A stretch of 64,000 nt of DNA from Oegoconia quadripuncta (GCA_949316235.1 OX438751.1:24643885-24707884); one strand, 5' to 3'. Positions 18,705 through 29,136 are shown, counted from the stretch's first letter. Program-made: numbers and translations. The notes: a model not told the origin generated them from the letters alone.

Positions 18705-19199
18705 CTACCGCGAGTAATAGTGCCAGTAGTACCAATGGCAAAAACGCTTGAAAGCTCGGAAGTTGTGTCTGTTTAAAACCAGATCGCCGTAGAATACTGG
18801 ACGGATTTCTGAATTTAGGTCGTCGAGCATGAGTTCGCGCTCCTTACTCCAATTTTCGCATTCCCATAAGATATGATGAGCCGATTGCTCTCCATCTCCA
18901 CATTCACAATCAGGAGATTCGGCCAGAGCCATCGAGAACAGTTTACTTTTAAAGTTTCCATGACCGGTTAGGAACTGAGACGTGCAATGGTCAATATCTA
19001 ACCACCCCTTTACCATGCGGTCCCTTGTGTCAGGGAAGAACCTGTACAACTGTCTCCCCTTCTCTGAGCAGTCCCACCTGGTCTGCTGGGCTGGGCCCAG
19101 CAGTGGATTATGGCCCATACCCTCTCTCAGTGAGAGGAGGCTGTGCCCCAACAGTGTGGACGTGTAAGGCAGTTGATAGTGGTAGCGTCTGGCGGTCAC
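18705..19199 (-). pseudogene. R1/jockey-like LINE ORF2 C-terminus (RNase H-distal region), 5'-truncated
   Basis: A 164-residue leftward frame with HCTSQFLTGHGNF, then a CCHC-like zinc knuckle (CECGDGEQSAHHILWEC) and FKRFCHWYYW at the end, matching C-termini of R1/lian-type ORF2. The natural stop is kept, and everything upstream of 19,199 is lost. Its 3' untranslated region (about 18,400-18,700) runs down to the 5S-like SINE. The frame is intact over its length, so the copy is not very old. Confidence 0.8.
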
Positions 19200-19315
19200 C
19201 TAATACTGGAGCAGTTATGCTCGTCATGCAGCCTACTGTACTTCAACAAATTATGTAATTATCCATTACATGCACTGTATTCAGTCCAAATAAAATAACA
19301 ATAATAAATGTTTCT

Positions 19316-19922
19316 GACACAGTCGCGGAATGAAAAGGTTCGTCAGTTTTCAAATACTTTAATTTGACACTTTAGAAAGGTAACATGTGCTTGCTAAGTG
19401 ACAAATTAACGTATGTAACGTGGAATCTGGATGAGTGGAAGTCTACCACTGTACGTTTCTCAAGAAACTTCTTACCACGTACGACCACCCTGTGGAACGG
19501 ACTTCCGGCAGCGGTATTCCCGAACGAGTACGACACTGGAACCTTAAAGAAACGAGCCTACACCTTCCTCAAAGGCCGGCAACGCATCTGTGACCCTTTT
19601 GGTGTTGCAGGTGTCCATGGGCGGCGGTGATTGCTTTCCATCAGGTGACCCGCATGCTCGTTTGCCGCCCTCTCATATAAAAAAAAATATGTGAAAATTG
19701 ACGAACCTTTACATTCCGCGAATGTACAAGCTATGTTATGCTTTACTCTCTGACAACAGGGTTCATATTTAGCAGAACTAGTATTCCTTGACAGTGGATC
19801 GTCGAGCTAAAACCTATTTATTAGTTTGACCTGCCAATGTTATCGAATGTCAAAGCAACAACTTGTCTACAAGCAAAAGTCATCTTTAAGATGACGAACC
19901 TTTTCATATCGCGACTGTACTA
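19316..19922. mobile_element. MITE-like inverted-repeat element with nested LINE fragment
   Basis: Ends read CAGTCGCGGAATGAAAAGG and, inverted, at 19,893-19,922 (ACGAACCTTTTCATATCGCG ...). A third inverted copy at 19,699-19,729 matches the left end even better, so the original element was probably 19,316-19,730 with a second half-copy alongside. A LINE 3' end (19,385-19,687) sits inside. Confidence 0.55.
19385..19687 (+). pseudogene. Jockey-like LINE C-terminus with 3' tail
   Basis: The frame reads [32 protein letters not shown], then [13 protein letters not shown] and stops after GVHGRR; the 3' tail TTCCATCAGGTGACCCGCAT...CTCTCATATAAAAA follows. This is the end of a very common moth LINE. 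Another piece of the same family is at 22,791-23,085 and its tail occurs inverted at 29,137-29,250. Confidence 0.8.
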
Positions 19923-19924
19923 TG

Positions 19925-20095
19925 GATACTAGATAACGGATAAACACGTATACATAAATATTTATTTAAACATCCATGAATCGAAAATATCGTATTCATC
20001 ATACAAACATATACCCAACGCTGGTTTCGATCCCGCAACCGTTGGTTTCGCTGACAGCTTCACTATTCACTACACCAATCGGTCGTCAAAAGTAA
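19925..20095 (-). mobile_element. SINE family B, leftward copy
   Basis: tRNA-like head at the right (leftward: GACGACCGATTGGTGTAGTG, then a B box GGGATCGAAACC-like) and the B1 tail GATACTAGATAACGG at the left. Diverged copy. Confidence 0.7.
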
Positions 20096-20699
20096 AAAAT
20101 TGTGTAATTAAATGTACACTGGAAGAACGAAAAGGTTGATCATCATACAGACCATTATTCGTTGCACTTGCCCAAATCATTAGATCCTATGATAATGGCA
20201 AAAAGAATGAACTTTATTGATTCACAAGGTCAGTTTTCGTTTACCAACTGTACATAATCAACTCAAGAGAACAAAGTACTTTGCCTTACACCCTGTATAC
20301 GTTATTTTACATTTCGCAACAAAATAATAAAACAACCCACCGCCTTCTGTCAGTATGCGGCGCACGTGAATACGGTGTTTCATTCCTTTCGTTTAAATTA
20401 GAGCGGGATGTCACGTCCCGACGCGAATGGGTTTCATACATGACTCGTCGGACACCTTGTAATGTTGTAGCCCCTTGTAAAATTGTACAGGGTGAGGACC
20501 CTTTTTATGAATTATAAAATGAAATTAATTCACTTGGAGCAGTGCTTAGAGCCGTCCCGGTTGTTTTCATTTGAATGCAGTCGTTAAGTTAAGTCAGTGG
20601 GCTATAGGGGTGGCTAAAAAACACAAACTGTCAATTGATGCATTTTTTAAAATTTTAAATCTATAAATTTTCGGATTCAAAAATTATAAATAAATAAAT

Positions 20700-20775
20700 A
20701 TATCGAACACTCACATCAATCATCCAGTCCCAAACTAAGCAAAGCTTGTACTATGGACTGGAATTTTAATTTAAA
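20700..20775 (-). repeat. SINE family B, B1-type tail fragment
   Basis: Contains AATCATCCAGTCCCAAACTA and AGCTTGTACTATGGA, the inverted B1 tail, without the head. Confidence 0.65.
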
Positions 20776-21099
20776 AGTGGCATAGGCATGTGATAATCAT
20801 AAATTATGTATGTCCGAATAATATTATGTCTAGCCGTTCACCCAACTAATTATACGCGACTGTGCATTTCGTGGCTATTCACGCGGTAAATCACTAATGT
20901 TTCAATATCCAAACTTTGCCGGAACATTACACGTGTGTACACAGTAGGGTTGTTAGGGATGTAATCATCGGATATCAGTCACGGATATTGTAATCTACAA
21001 TGGTATATAGGTATATCGCTTTTCTTGCAAGCTAAATTTAGCCGTATTTATTATGTGGTAGATCAGAGTTAATCAAAATCTTTATGCAACTTACGTTCT
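20776..21099. other. No gene seen
   Basis: Non-coding sequence, no repeat recognised. Confidence 0.4.
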
Positions 21100-21270
21100 T
21101 TTTAACCCCCGACAAAACGACTGGTGTTATGTGTTTGACGGCGTTGTGTGTGCGTTTCGTTTTTGTACGGACGTAATGTCAGTAATGCGTGGTCCTATTT
21201 GCAAATTTTTATTAAAGACTAAATGAAACATATTTATGAAAATCGGTTCAGCTGTTTCGACTATATTTCA
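21100..21270 (+). repeat. Interspersed repeat family E
   Basis: Phrases: CCCCGACAAAACGAC, GTGTTTGACGGCGTTGTGTG, AGTAATGCGTGGTC, AGACTAAATGA and ATGAAAATCGGTTCAGC. Relatives at 27,190-27,360, 30,920-31,130, 35,990-36,200, 54,893-55,090 and 55,680-55,760. Confidence 0.7.
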
Positions 21271-21632
21271 TTTTTAACATAGTAGCGTTGTATACCTCAG
21301 TGATATTAAGTTTAATCCCTCGGGGGTTTTCGAAATACCAATTATGTGACTTTCTTCATTTTTAACTGACCTTAAAAAAAAGGAGCAGGTGTTATGTTCG
21401 TCCCCAAGTGTTTTTTTTTATGAATCATCTATATTTTCGTCAAAATGATTAACCGAATTTGTTTTTTGTTCAGTTAATCACCAGGATTAATATTTAATGA
21501 TGAACTCCGGAGATAGACAGAGGTGAGTGTGCGTTGTGACATAATCTTATTACACTATCGCCATTTCATTTTCGGACTACTACAGTCAGCATTCCGAACA
21601 TTTGCACTAAGGCGGTTCGAGTCTTATAAGCT

Positions 21633-21800
21633 AAGGCCTGGAACTCCCTTCCGAAGTCTGTCTTTCTTGTATCCTACAACCTTGGGATCTTCAAGAGCAG
21701 GTTGAATAGGCAACTACTGAGATCGCTTGCTTCATCATCGACTACATCGTCACTTTCTATCAGGTGAGATTGTGATCAAACGATCCAGTTAATCATAAAG
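21633..21800 (+). pseudogene. LINE reverse-transcriptase C-terminal end with tail
   Basis: In frame from 21,633: KAWNSLPKSVF, NLGIFKSRLNRQLL, stop at 21,765-21,767, then the tail CAGGTGAGATTGTGATCAAA. The same tail occurs at 28,075-28,140 and inverted near 42,265-42,310. Confidence 0.75.
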
Positions 21801-21904
21801 AAAACCCTTACTGAAGTCTGTTGTTTTGTCAACTTTTACCCGACTGCCCAAGGAAGGAGGGTTATATTTTTTGAGTGTATGTTTGTAGTTCCTTTAACGT
21901 ATTC

Positions 21905-22030
21905 TGTAGGCTAAACGGCCTGACCGATTTCGAAGTGCATGCGGTCGTTAGATTTGCCTTGGTACCCGGATATAGGATAATTATGGTAAAAAATCCAACA
22001 TGGCGTCCGCAAAATTCAAAAGATGCTGTT
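21905..22030 (+). repeat. Interspersed repeat family F
   Basis: GGCTAAACGGCCTGACCGAT, TGGTACCCGGAT, ATGGCGTCCGCAAAATTC and AGATGCTGT; relative at 42,395-42,530. Confidence 0.65.
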
Positions 22031-22394
22031 GGGTTTTTTTAGTTTTGAAATAGTTAAGTAGTTATTAGCAGTTCAATTATCTTCAATAAATATACATCGT
22101 TAAAAGAAAAATCCGGATATTACAGTATACCATTGCCCCATCCCTAACCGAACGCGCTCGTGTAAGAGGATAGTATTATTTTTGAATATCGAAAGGCAAA
22201 CCAGCGTAACGTAACTCTTGGATAAATATTTTGCCGGTGTATTATCATCTAAATTGGTCTAATGCGTAGTGAGGGCAGGATATACGATCTGTTGTGTACA
22301 CGATTTGTTTATTGGATCCATAAATGTTGGATTAATGGTTATAATGTTTGTAAACATGTAGGTGGAATAAGATTACGAAGAATAATGGTGTGTA
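22031..22394. other. No gene seen
   Basis: Non-coding; no repeat recognised. Confidence 0.4.
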
Positions 22395-22650
22395 GGAGTA
22401 TATTAAAATAGAAACATACCGGATGAGTTTTTTACCATAAAGAGAAAAAATAGGGCATATTAGGTAAGTGAAATAGAAGGAATAAAATGATTTGACGGTC
22501 GCGTTTGCAGCCACATAATACATCATTAAGTTAAATAAAAAAAACTTGTAGAAAGTATGGGTTCAAATAAATTTCGAATGATAGTAACCCTACGAATTCC
22601 GCCTGTCGCATATCAATCTTGGGCCGGCGCGAGCATCTATGATGGTTTTG
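22395..22650 (+). repeat. Interspersed repeat family G
   Basis: Contains ACCGGATGAGTTTTTTACC, GCATATTAGGTAAGTGAAAT and TTTGACGGTCGC, with CGCATATCAATC near the end. Relatives: 29,655-29,900 (+) and 50,770-51,115 (-). MITE-like but ends not defined. Confidence 0.65.
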
Positions 22651-23345
22651 AAAAAAAAAAATAACTTTGCGAACCAGACAAAGTGGAAAAGTCCTGTCGG
22701 GGAAAGAGTATCGTGTATGAACTGTTCTATCGGCGAATCGTCCATAGGTAAAAGACTCATTCAGGCGAACCAGACAAAGTTCCTTTTGACCGCGTTCAAC
22801 GTCGCGCAGTCCGAATTGTCGGCCAAGAGAGTCTGACTGACCGACTGGATCCCCTGGCTTTGCGAAGAGACGTTGCGTCCCTCTGCATTCTCTATCGCAT
22901 ATTTCATGGGGAGTGTTCTGAAGAACTGTTCGAGCTAATACCCGCTGCTCAATTTAACCGATACACTTCTCGGCGAAAATTAAATTTCCATTTTATTTTA
23001 TTTTATTTTATTTTCTTGGGAAAACCAACAGCACCTGGATGAGTGGAAGTCTACCACTGTACGTTTCTCAAGAAACTTCTTCTCAAGAAAAAAAAAAAAA
23101 AAAAAGTGGAAAAGTCTCTTCTATCGGTGAAACGTCTATTGGTGAAAGACTCTAGATTCCGGGGAAGCAGACAAACTAGAAAAATTGGCGAGGAAAGAGT
23201 CGTGTACGAACTGTTCTATTGGCGTATCATCTTTAGGTGAAAGACTCTACATTTCGATAAACGAGACAAAGTGGAATAGTCCTATCGGGGAAAGAGAAGT
23301 ATACGAACTGTTCTGTCGGCAAATCGTTCATAGGTGAAATATTCT
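22650..23345 (+). repeat. Tandem repeat of about 105 bases, interrupted by a LINE piece
   Basis: Three to four diverged units built from GACAAAGTGGAAAAGTCC, TATCGGGGAAAGAG, CGAACTGTTCTATCGG and ATAGGTGAAAGACTC. The array is split at 22,781-23,105 by the LINE fragment and its A-run. Confidence 0.7.
22791..23105 (+). pseudogene. LINE ORF2 fragment retroposed into the tandem array
   Basis: Open frame RVQRRAVRIVGQESLTDRLD, LRRDVASLCILYR, CSEELFELIP to 22,982, then a TTTTA simple repeat and [15 protein letters not shown] sequence identical to 19,428-19,472, then an A-run at 23,089-23,105. It is internal ORF sequence followed directly by poly(A). Confidence 0.75.
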
Positions 23346-23502
23346 AGCGGCGAAGCGGTCATAAATGCAATGTCTTATCGACGGACAGTCCATCGGAGCA
23401 GCAGCTGTTGGAGAACGGTTGCGGTATCCTCTCCGGATAATATGATGAAAGTTCCGGTAGTGTGTGCATTAAAAAACACACACATTGATGCTGAATAAAG
23501 TT

Positions 23503-23817
23503 GGAAGCCTCGGTGGCACAGCGGTTAAGACGCGGTCTCCCAATTTGGGAGGTCCGGGTTCGATTTCCAAGCAGGCCATGTACCAATGAGTTTTTAAATT
23601 TAGTTATGTGCATAAGTTTAATTTAAATATCCGACTGCTCTTAAAATGGCGCAGGAAAACATCGTGAGGAAACCTGCATGCCTGAGAAATAAGAATTCTA
23701 AGGCAGGTGAAGTCCCCATTGCGGGTCCAGCGTGGTGGACTATGGCCCATACTCCCTCATATACGAGAGAAGGCCTATATTCCTGCAGTGGGATGTTTAT
23801 GGGCTGATGACGATGAA
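23503..23817 (+). mobile_element. SINE family C: tRNA-like head with LINE-type tail
   Basis: Head: CCTCGGTGGCACAGCGG (A box) and GGTTCGATTTCC (B box). Middle: TCCGACTGCTCTTAAAATGG. Tail: CCAGCGTGGTGGACTATGG, CCTGCAGTGGGATG and GGGCTGATGACGATG. A nearly full copy; others at 28,231-28,502 (-) and 43,824-43,900. Confidence 0.85.
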
Positions 23818-24520
23818 TTACATAAGGAGAAGTTCGGTACTGAAATACGAGTACATTTATTAAATGCTATGGAAATCTACAAAGGCTTGACATGTTTACT
23901 GCCTGCTGTCCCAAATAAATACCAGTTATTTCCAATAGAGTAAATGACCTTCACAAAAAAGACGATACCCTTCTCCGAATAGAACTATTTGACTTTGACT
24001 ATGATATTGAAGAAAATGCTGTCGATTTTATACGACTGTTGAACGAAATTTGCCTTTTAAAGGATTTATTTTTCTTGAACTGTGATTCAGAAGGTATTTT
24101 GTAAATTATGCTTTATTTACAGACGACCTGTTAGGTATGAAGCACTACTCCCAGGCTGATGCTGTGGAGGATATCCAGGAGTAGTATGTAGAAAACGACA
24201 GATGAAGATGAGCCGGTGGAAATCATTGGAAATCGTTGTCAGTGACAGCTTATAATTAAAAGGTATCACATAAACAAATAACTCGATGAAATATTTAAAA
24301 TAACTTTTATACTGAATAAACAGAATTTATGTTAGTTTTAGTTTTCTTTAACAAAAATAAGAGAAAAATACACGTCCAATCTTTTCAAAGGGAAATCACG
24401 AACTGACTAAACAAAAAGCTACACAAGAAAACAGACAGAGTTCAAATATTGAATTTAAAATATTATGACTTAACCGAAAAAGAAACAAACAAGGAGAATG
24501 CTGCAAAAAGAGAACCAACG
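23818..24520. other. No gene supported
   Basis: Non-coding. A short phrase near 24,130-24,190 reads like LLGMKHYSQADAVEDIQE but has no support as an exon. Confidence 0.4.
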
Positions 24521-24534
24521 AGTCGCATGGCGTC

Positions 24535-24625
24535 TCGTTACAGGTGCAGTGTAGATCTGACAGCTGTCTAGAAGTCCCGGGTTCGAATCCCGCTAGGGCA
24601 TATGTTTGTATGGTGAATATAGACA
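24535..24625 (+). repeat. tRNA-like SINE head fragment
   Basis: Has B-box GGTTCGAATCCCGCTAGGG followed by CATATGTTTGTATGGTGAAT, the junction typical of SINE family B heads; the tail is missing. Confidence 0.55.
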
Positions 24626-24866
24626 AGAGGTGTCGTGAAAGACGACGAAGGGACTATACACCCAAAAAACATCTTAGACCAGTGTAATGGAACGAATTTT
24701 ACCTCTTATAATTTTAAAGCTTCAAATTTTTGCACATGAATACAGTACCTACTTGTCAATGATAATATAATATAAAAATAACTTGCTTTAGGTATAGTGT
24801 AAATATTTAGTTTTAAAGATCTATTTGATTAAAATTACCACTGTGAATTACATTTCGTTGGTGATT

Positions 24867-25012
24867 ATACAATACAATACAATACAAATACACTTTATTG
24901 TACAAAAGGAGAACATACATTTTACAAAACACAATACTGATAAGAGTACAATTAGGCGGCCTTATCACTAAAAGCGATCTCTTCCATGCAACCTTTGGGT
25001 GTAGGAGTATAA
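24867..25012 (-). repeat. LINE 3' end with pentanucleotide tail, leftward
   Basis: Leftward: GGTTGCATGGAAGAGATCGC, TTTTAGTGATAAGGCCGCC and a TGTATTGTATTGTATTG tail at 24,868-24,890, a familiar moth LINE 3' untranslated end. Confidence 0.75.
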
Positions 25013-25194
25013 CTTTATAGAACAGGCAGGTTGTGCAAAATACGGATGCAGATATGAAATACCTACATAATCAATTACTTATTTAATAAACAAAAACTAA
25101 AACCATACATTTATACATATATATTATACACATAAATAGCTATATACATACACATAGATGGATACCACATACATAACATATATTATACTTAGAA

Positions 25195-25265
25195 CTCCTG
25201 TAACATTTTTTCAAAAAAATCGACAACTAGCTTCTTTATAATTAAGAAATATTTCACAGAGGGTA
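25195..25265 (+). repeat. Family H 5' fragment
   Basis: TTTTTTCAAAAAAATCGACAA, TTCTTTATAATT and TTTCACAGAGGGTAAATA match the family H start at 50,470 and 51,505. An AATAAG run follows at 25,269-25,291. Confidence 0.5.
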
Positions 25266-25614
25266 AATAAGAATAAGAATAAGAATAAGAAAACTTTATT
25301 TGATCCATTTAGCGACACTTAAAAAATACATTTAATTGTTACCTATGTACTATTATAACACAATTTAAAAATGTGGAACTTAATATACCTAAGTAGGTAT
25401 GCATTGGATAGTTTTCGGTGTCGCAAAGTGGCATCAAATCAGGTCCCCAACTCAGCATTTGTTGTAGTCGAGAGAAGAAGAACGACTACAACGCTGGTTT
25501 TCAGTGGAGCCTATGGTGAGATCACGGACGCTCATGGGACACACACAAATAATGAGTACCTAAGTATTAATTGTAAATATCATGATACAATACATTATTT
25601 TACGAAAATATATA

Positions 25615-25877
25615 CACCGTGTAACGGTTAAGTGTAGTCATATTTTAAGGGCTTGTTCTACCCATCAATACGAACAACTTTTACTATGGGGGCAACTTCG
25701 AAATCGCGAAAAAAAAATGAGCTGTTCCATAGAAAATTTCAATAACCTCCCGATGCAATGTATGAAACAGCTGATTTTTTTTTTGCGATTTCGAAGTTGC
25801 CCCCATAGTAAAAGTTGTTCGTATTGATGGGTAGAACAAGCCCTTAAAATATGACTACACTTAACCGTTACACCCTG
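25615..25877 (-). mobile_element. Palindromic MITE, copy 1
   Basis: 263 bases made of two arms of about 95 bases in inverted orientation around a central stretch of about 70 bases, flanked by TA (25,613-25,614 and 25,878-25,879). It is almost identical to 59,617-59,879 in reverse complement, differing at about three or four bases, so it moved recently. Ends CACCGTG/CAGGGTG resemble mariner-type ends. Open frames across it are accidental. Confidence 0.9.
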
Positions 25878-26096
25878 TAGAAGCCACCGATTAATTTTTT
25901 AGAAAATTGTTTCAGGAGATCTTAGCATCTTCTACAACGCAATGTAGTTCACAGTGATAACTTTAATATAACATTGTAGGTTTTATAACTAAATACCTAA
26001 ACTATACCCTAAAGCAAACTACAGAATTGTTAGATAACATTTTTATTCTATTACTGATGGTACTCTGTCCTTTGACGACGATTTAGTAAAGAATTT

Positions 26097-26416
26097 TTTT
26101 TTTACCCACAACGTGTTTGCACTTGACCTCAATCACACCTGATGTTAAGTGAAGATGAGGCCGAAGGTGGAATCGTACTGACCCGGAAATCCAAATATTT
26201 GGGGAACATGCTATCTTATCTCTGACAACCGAAACACAACAATGCTATTAACATTGCTGTTTGGCGGCTAGATGGTGGTAGCTAGCCAGGCGGACATTTA
26301 AAATGCCCTACCACCAACCAAACCGAGTACTAAACATGTACCCCGCTGGTGATCGAACCCGCGACCTCCGATTCGTAAACCCTATGCTGTTTACATTGAG
26401 CCACGGAGGCGGTTAA
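26097..26416 (-). mobile_element. SINE family A, near full-length leftward copy
   Basis: Leftward: head AACCGCCTCCGTGGCTCAAT with B box GGGTTCGATCACC, body GGTGGTAGGGCATTTTAAAT, tail ending in ATCAGGTGTGATTGAGGTCA and an A-run (top-strand T run from 26,097). Confidence 0.85.
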
Positions 26417-26520
26417 AAGCGATCGCGGGAAGCCGCTGGAGGCGGGCAGCCCAGGACCGATCGTTGTGGAGATCTTTAGGGGAGGCCTTTGTTCAGCAGT
26501 GGACCTCTATGATGATGATG
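26417..26520 (+). mobile_element. RTE-like LINE 3' end with GATGATGATG tail
   Basis: GCGGGAAGCCGCTGGAGGCG, GGGGAGGCCTTTGTTCAGCA, then a GATGATGATG tail. Direct repeats ACTCTGTCCT (26,062-26,071) and ACTCTATCCT (26,521-26,530) bracket the whole insertion including the SINE. Confidence 0.75.
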
Positions 26521-26627
26521 ACTCTATCCTCCCACAAAATATCAGGAACTTTAAGATTATAAGTTCCACCACAAAAATTACTCATTTTTATTGGACTATT
26601 ACTGAAATATATACGGACAAACACCTT

Positions 26628-26772
26628 TTTTTATGCACATCAGGTTAGCACTTGATCTCAATCACATCTCATATTAAGTGAAGATGAGGCCGAAGGTGGA
26701 AGCGTACTGACCCGGAAAAACCCCATCCTATTTGGGGGACTGGCTCTCTTATCTCTAACAACCGGACTGGAC
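26628..26772 (-). mobile_element. SINE family A, 3' part, leftward
   Basis: GTGAAGATGAGGCCGAAGGT and GCGTACTGACCCGGAAAAAC in inverted orientation; head absent. Confidence 0.8.
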
Positions 26773-27189
26773 GTACTGACATACAGACACCACATAACGC
26801 TTTCAAAGATATCACGTAGTTTTCGTCGCTGGTTAAAAACTAGAAAAGAGAACCGTGTTATTGGCACATTTCCCCATAAAGATTAATTCTCCATTTTCCA
26901 CCAATAGCTTCCCTAATTGAAACCTATCTTAAGCCTCAAAAGCCTGACGACGACATTTATAAAAAGTGCCTTCGCTTTGTCCAATTCTATTCGGTCAGTT
27001 TTTACGTATCGCCATCCATTGGAAGATTTGGCTGGTAGATTAATAGGGATAATTATCTGAAGGCTGGAAGTATGCCAGCTTACCCCAACCTACTCTTAAC
27101 TCGTCTGAATTAGCAAAAATTACTTAGTACCCTAAAAAACCCTGTTCCAAATTCAGCTGCTAGGATTACACTTGCCCGTTCTTAACTCC
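26773..27189. other. No gene seen
   Basis: Non-coding; no repeat recognised. Confidence 0.4.
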
Positions 27190-27360
27190 TGACGAAAAAC
27201 GATAAGTGCTATGTGTTTAACAGCATTGTGTGCGTGTGTGTCCAGCCTTTGTCAGGATATATGATTTTTTATATTAAGTACTAAACGAGGGGACATATTA
27301 CTAGCCATGTTTTATGAAAATCGGTTAAACCGTGTCGAAGATATTTAGCTAACTACTAAC
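27190..27360 (+). repeat. Interspersed repeat family E
   Basis: Second copy: CTGACGAAAAACGAT, ACTAAACGAGGGGACATAT and ATGAAAATCGGTTAAACC. Confidence 0.7.
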
Positions 27361-27639
27361 AATTTTTTTGTTGAATTATTGGATAACTTAAATCTTAATT
27401 ATGAATGTATGTCGTTGTCTCAATCTTTTGTAAGCTAATTCGCATATTGATTTACTTATTTATTCCAATCTACGGACAGTGTATATGTATCTATTTGAGT
27501 ACCTATACTGCATTTGAATACACAAATACCTACGTGACATTATTCACTGATGCGCACAGTAAAATATGCTTGTCTGGTTGTTCTCTTTTGACCAGTGTCT
27601 CCTCGTGGGTAATAGCTGAAAATCAGTGTTTTGCTTTCT

Positions 27640-27820
27640 GAGCAATTATACACACTCAGCTATGACGCATTTGTACGGCTGTAGCACACACATGCTCTAG
27701 TGTATCCTGATGTTACTTTTATGAATTGTTATAAAATATGTTTATCCAATTGCTTTGGAACTTATATGGTATGTGTGTGACTGGAGATACAAATAAACGA
27801 TTTATCTATCTATCTAACTG
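27640..27820 (+). repeat. LINE 3' end with CTAT tail
   Basis: CTCTAGTGTATCCTGATGTT, ATTGCTTTGGAACTTATATG, GTGTGACTGGAGATAC and AAATAAACGATTTATC followed by CTAT repeats; same as 54,000-54,112. Confidence 0.7.
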
Positions 27821-27936
27821 ATTGGGCTTTATAGATTTATTATTTTTAGATATCTGTTTTAACTGAACTAATAAGAGTGACTTTTTTCATTGTTATTAAA
27901 ACTTTGGAAATAATAAGACGGGAAGATTAGATCAAT

Positions 27937-28230
27937 CCCGTCTCTTCCCATGGGTGCCGTAAAAGGCGACTAAGTTTAATTAAAAAATATCTACAGTTTT
28001 GCGCGTTTCAACGGCGATGGCCTCACCCTCTGTCACGTGTGCATTTCCGCATATTTCATGAGGTTAATTTATCGCGTGCTTCATCTTCGGCCACATCGTC
28101 ACATTCCATCAGGTGAGATTGTGGTCAAACACGTGTACAGTTAATATGATTAACTGGATACGCGTTTGACCACAATTTGGGATATCTCTGACCACCTCAT
28201 TTGAGATAAAGGTCGTGACGTTATGTATGT
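27937..28230 (+). repeat. Family D copy containing a LINE tail and a foldback
   Basis: CCCGTCTCTTCCCATGGGTG start and GGGATATCTCTGACCACCTC end; the middle carries the tail CAGGTGAGATTGTGGTCAAA (28,099-28,130) and an imperfect inverted copy of that tail up to about 28,178. Confidence 0.65.
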
Positions 28231-28502
28231 ATCATCATCAGTCCGCAAACATTGCAGGGATATATGCCTTCCCTCGTATGATGAGGGAGTATGGGCCATA
28301 GACCACCACGCTGGCCTAATGCGGGTTGGGGATTTCACATGCCTTTGAAGTTTTATTTCTCAGGCATGCAGGTTTCCTCATGTTGTTTTCCTTCACCGTT
28401 TTAAGAGCAGTCGAACAAATGCACATAAGTAAATAAATTAAATTTAAAAACTCATTGGTACAAGGCCTGCCTGGGAAATAGACGCTCTCGATTGGGAGAC
28501 CG
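28231..28502 (-). mobile_element. SINE family C, leftward copy, head shortened
   Basis: Inverted tail ATCATCATCAGTCCGCAAAC, ATGGGCCATAGACCACCACG, GGTTTCCTCATG and TGGTACAAGGCCTGCCTGG; ends in the B-box region. Confidence 0.85.
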
Positions 28503-29136
28503 ATGTATGTATGTAACACTAAGTTATTCGCTAGTAGCTTAGAGCCTTACGTCACTTAATTCATCAGATTTTTCTGTTAAATAATTATTGACAAACATTT
28601 CCATATACCCTAACTTTACACTTTACGAAGTACATCGCACTAATCAATACATAGTTCAGCTCCAGCCTACAGGCATTGACTTCAACTACGTTAGATTGAA
28701 TGGACAACTTAGTCTTCAAGTTGAACCTTCTAACGGGTTAGACGGGCCAGAGTTGTTAAACAAGTTTAGACTGGCTCAAGCAATTGAATAGCCATTACCA
28801 GGGTATTGTTAACTAGCACAGATTACAGTACAGCTACGCCCATATGGATTGTCTAAAATACATAAAGCTTTGTCTTTTAATAGAAGGGACTTAACTGCAA
28901 TATAATAAGGTTATCTAGTATTATAATATATTATATATGTCGGGGAAACGCGGGCGTTGCTAGCGACAGGAACGGTGCCAGCCCCTCGTGGTATAGGGTA
29001 GCTCGGGAAATTGCAATATAATATCAAGCCAATACAGGTGAATAGGATATCAGAACGACACTAGATCCGATAACCTTAAATATTTAAGTAAGGTCGTAAT
29101 TACAGACCACTTACCCTCACATAAATCTTAATATTA
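28503..29136. other. No gene supported
   Basis: A 67-residue rightward frame (28,588-28,791) has no motif I recognise and no flanking splice or promoter signals I trust. Nothing else seen. Confidence 0.4.

Larger units (their letters stand above)
25885..26612 (+). repeat. Family H copy, split by a nested insertion at 26,072-26,520
   Basis: TTTTTTAGAAAATTGTTTCA, GCATCTTCTACAACGC and TTAGATAACATTTTTATTCT up to 26,071; resumes at 26,521 with CAGGAACTTTAAGATTA. The copy at 51,608-51,880 is continuous across the same point. Confidence 0.75.

Noticed and set aside
23503..23580. tRNA gene candidates (also at 43,401 and inverted at 49,700-49,781)
   Set aside because: A and B boxes are present but the cloverleaf is not maintained and each is joined to a SINE body and tail.
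25582..25827. Frames across the palindromic MITE (also 59,563-59,790)
   Set aside because: Same peptide appears in both MITE copies because the DNA is repeated; no coding signature.
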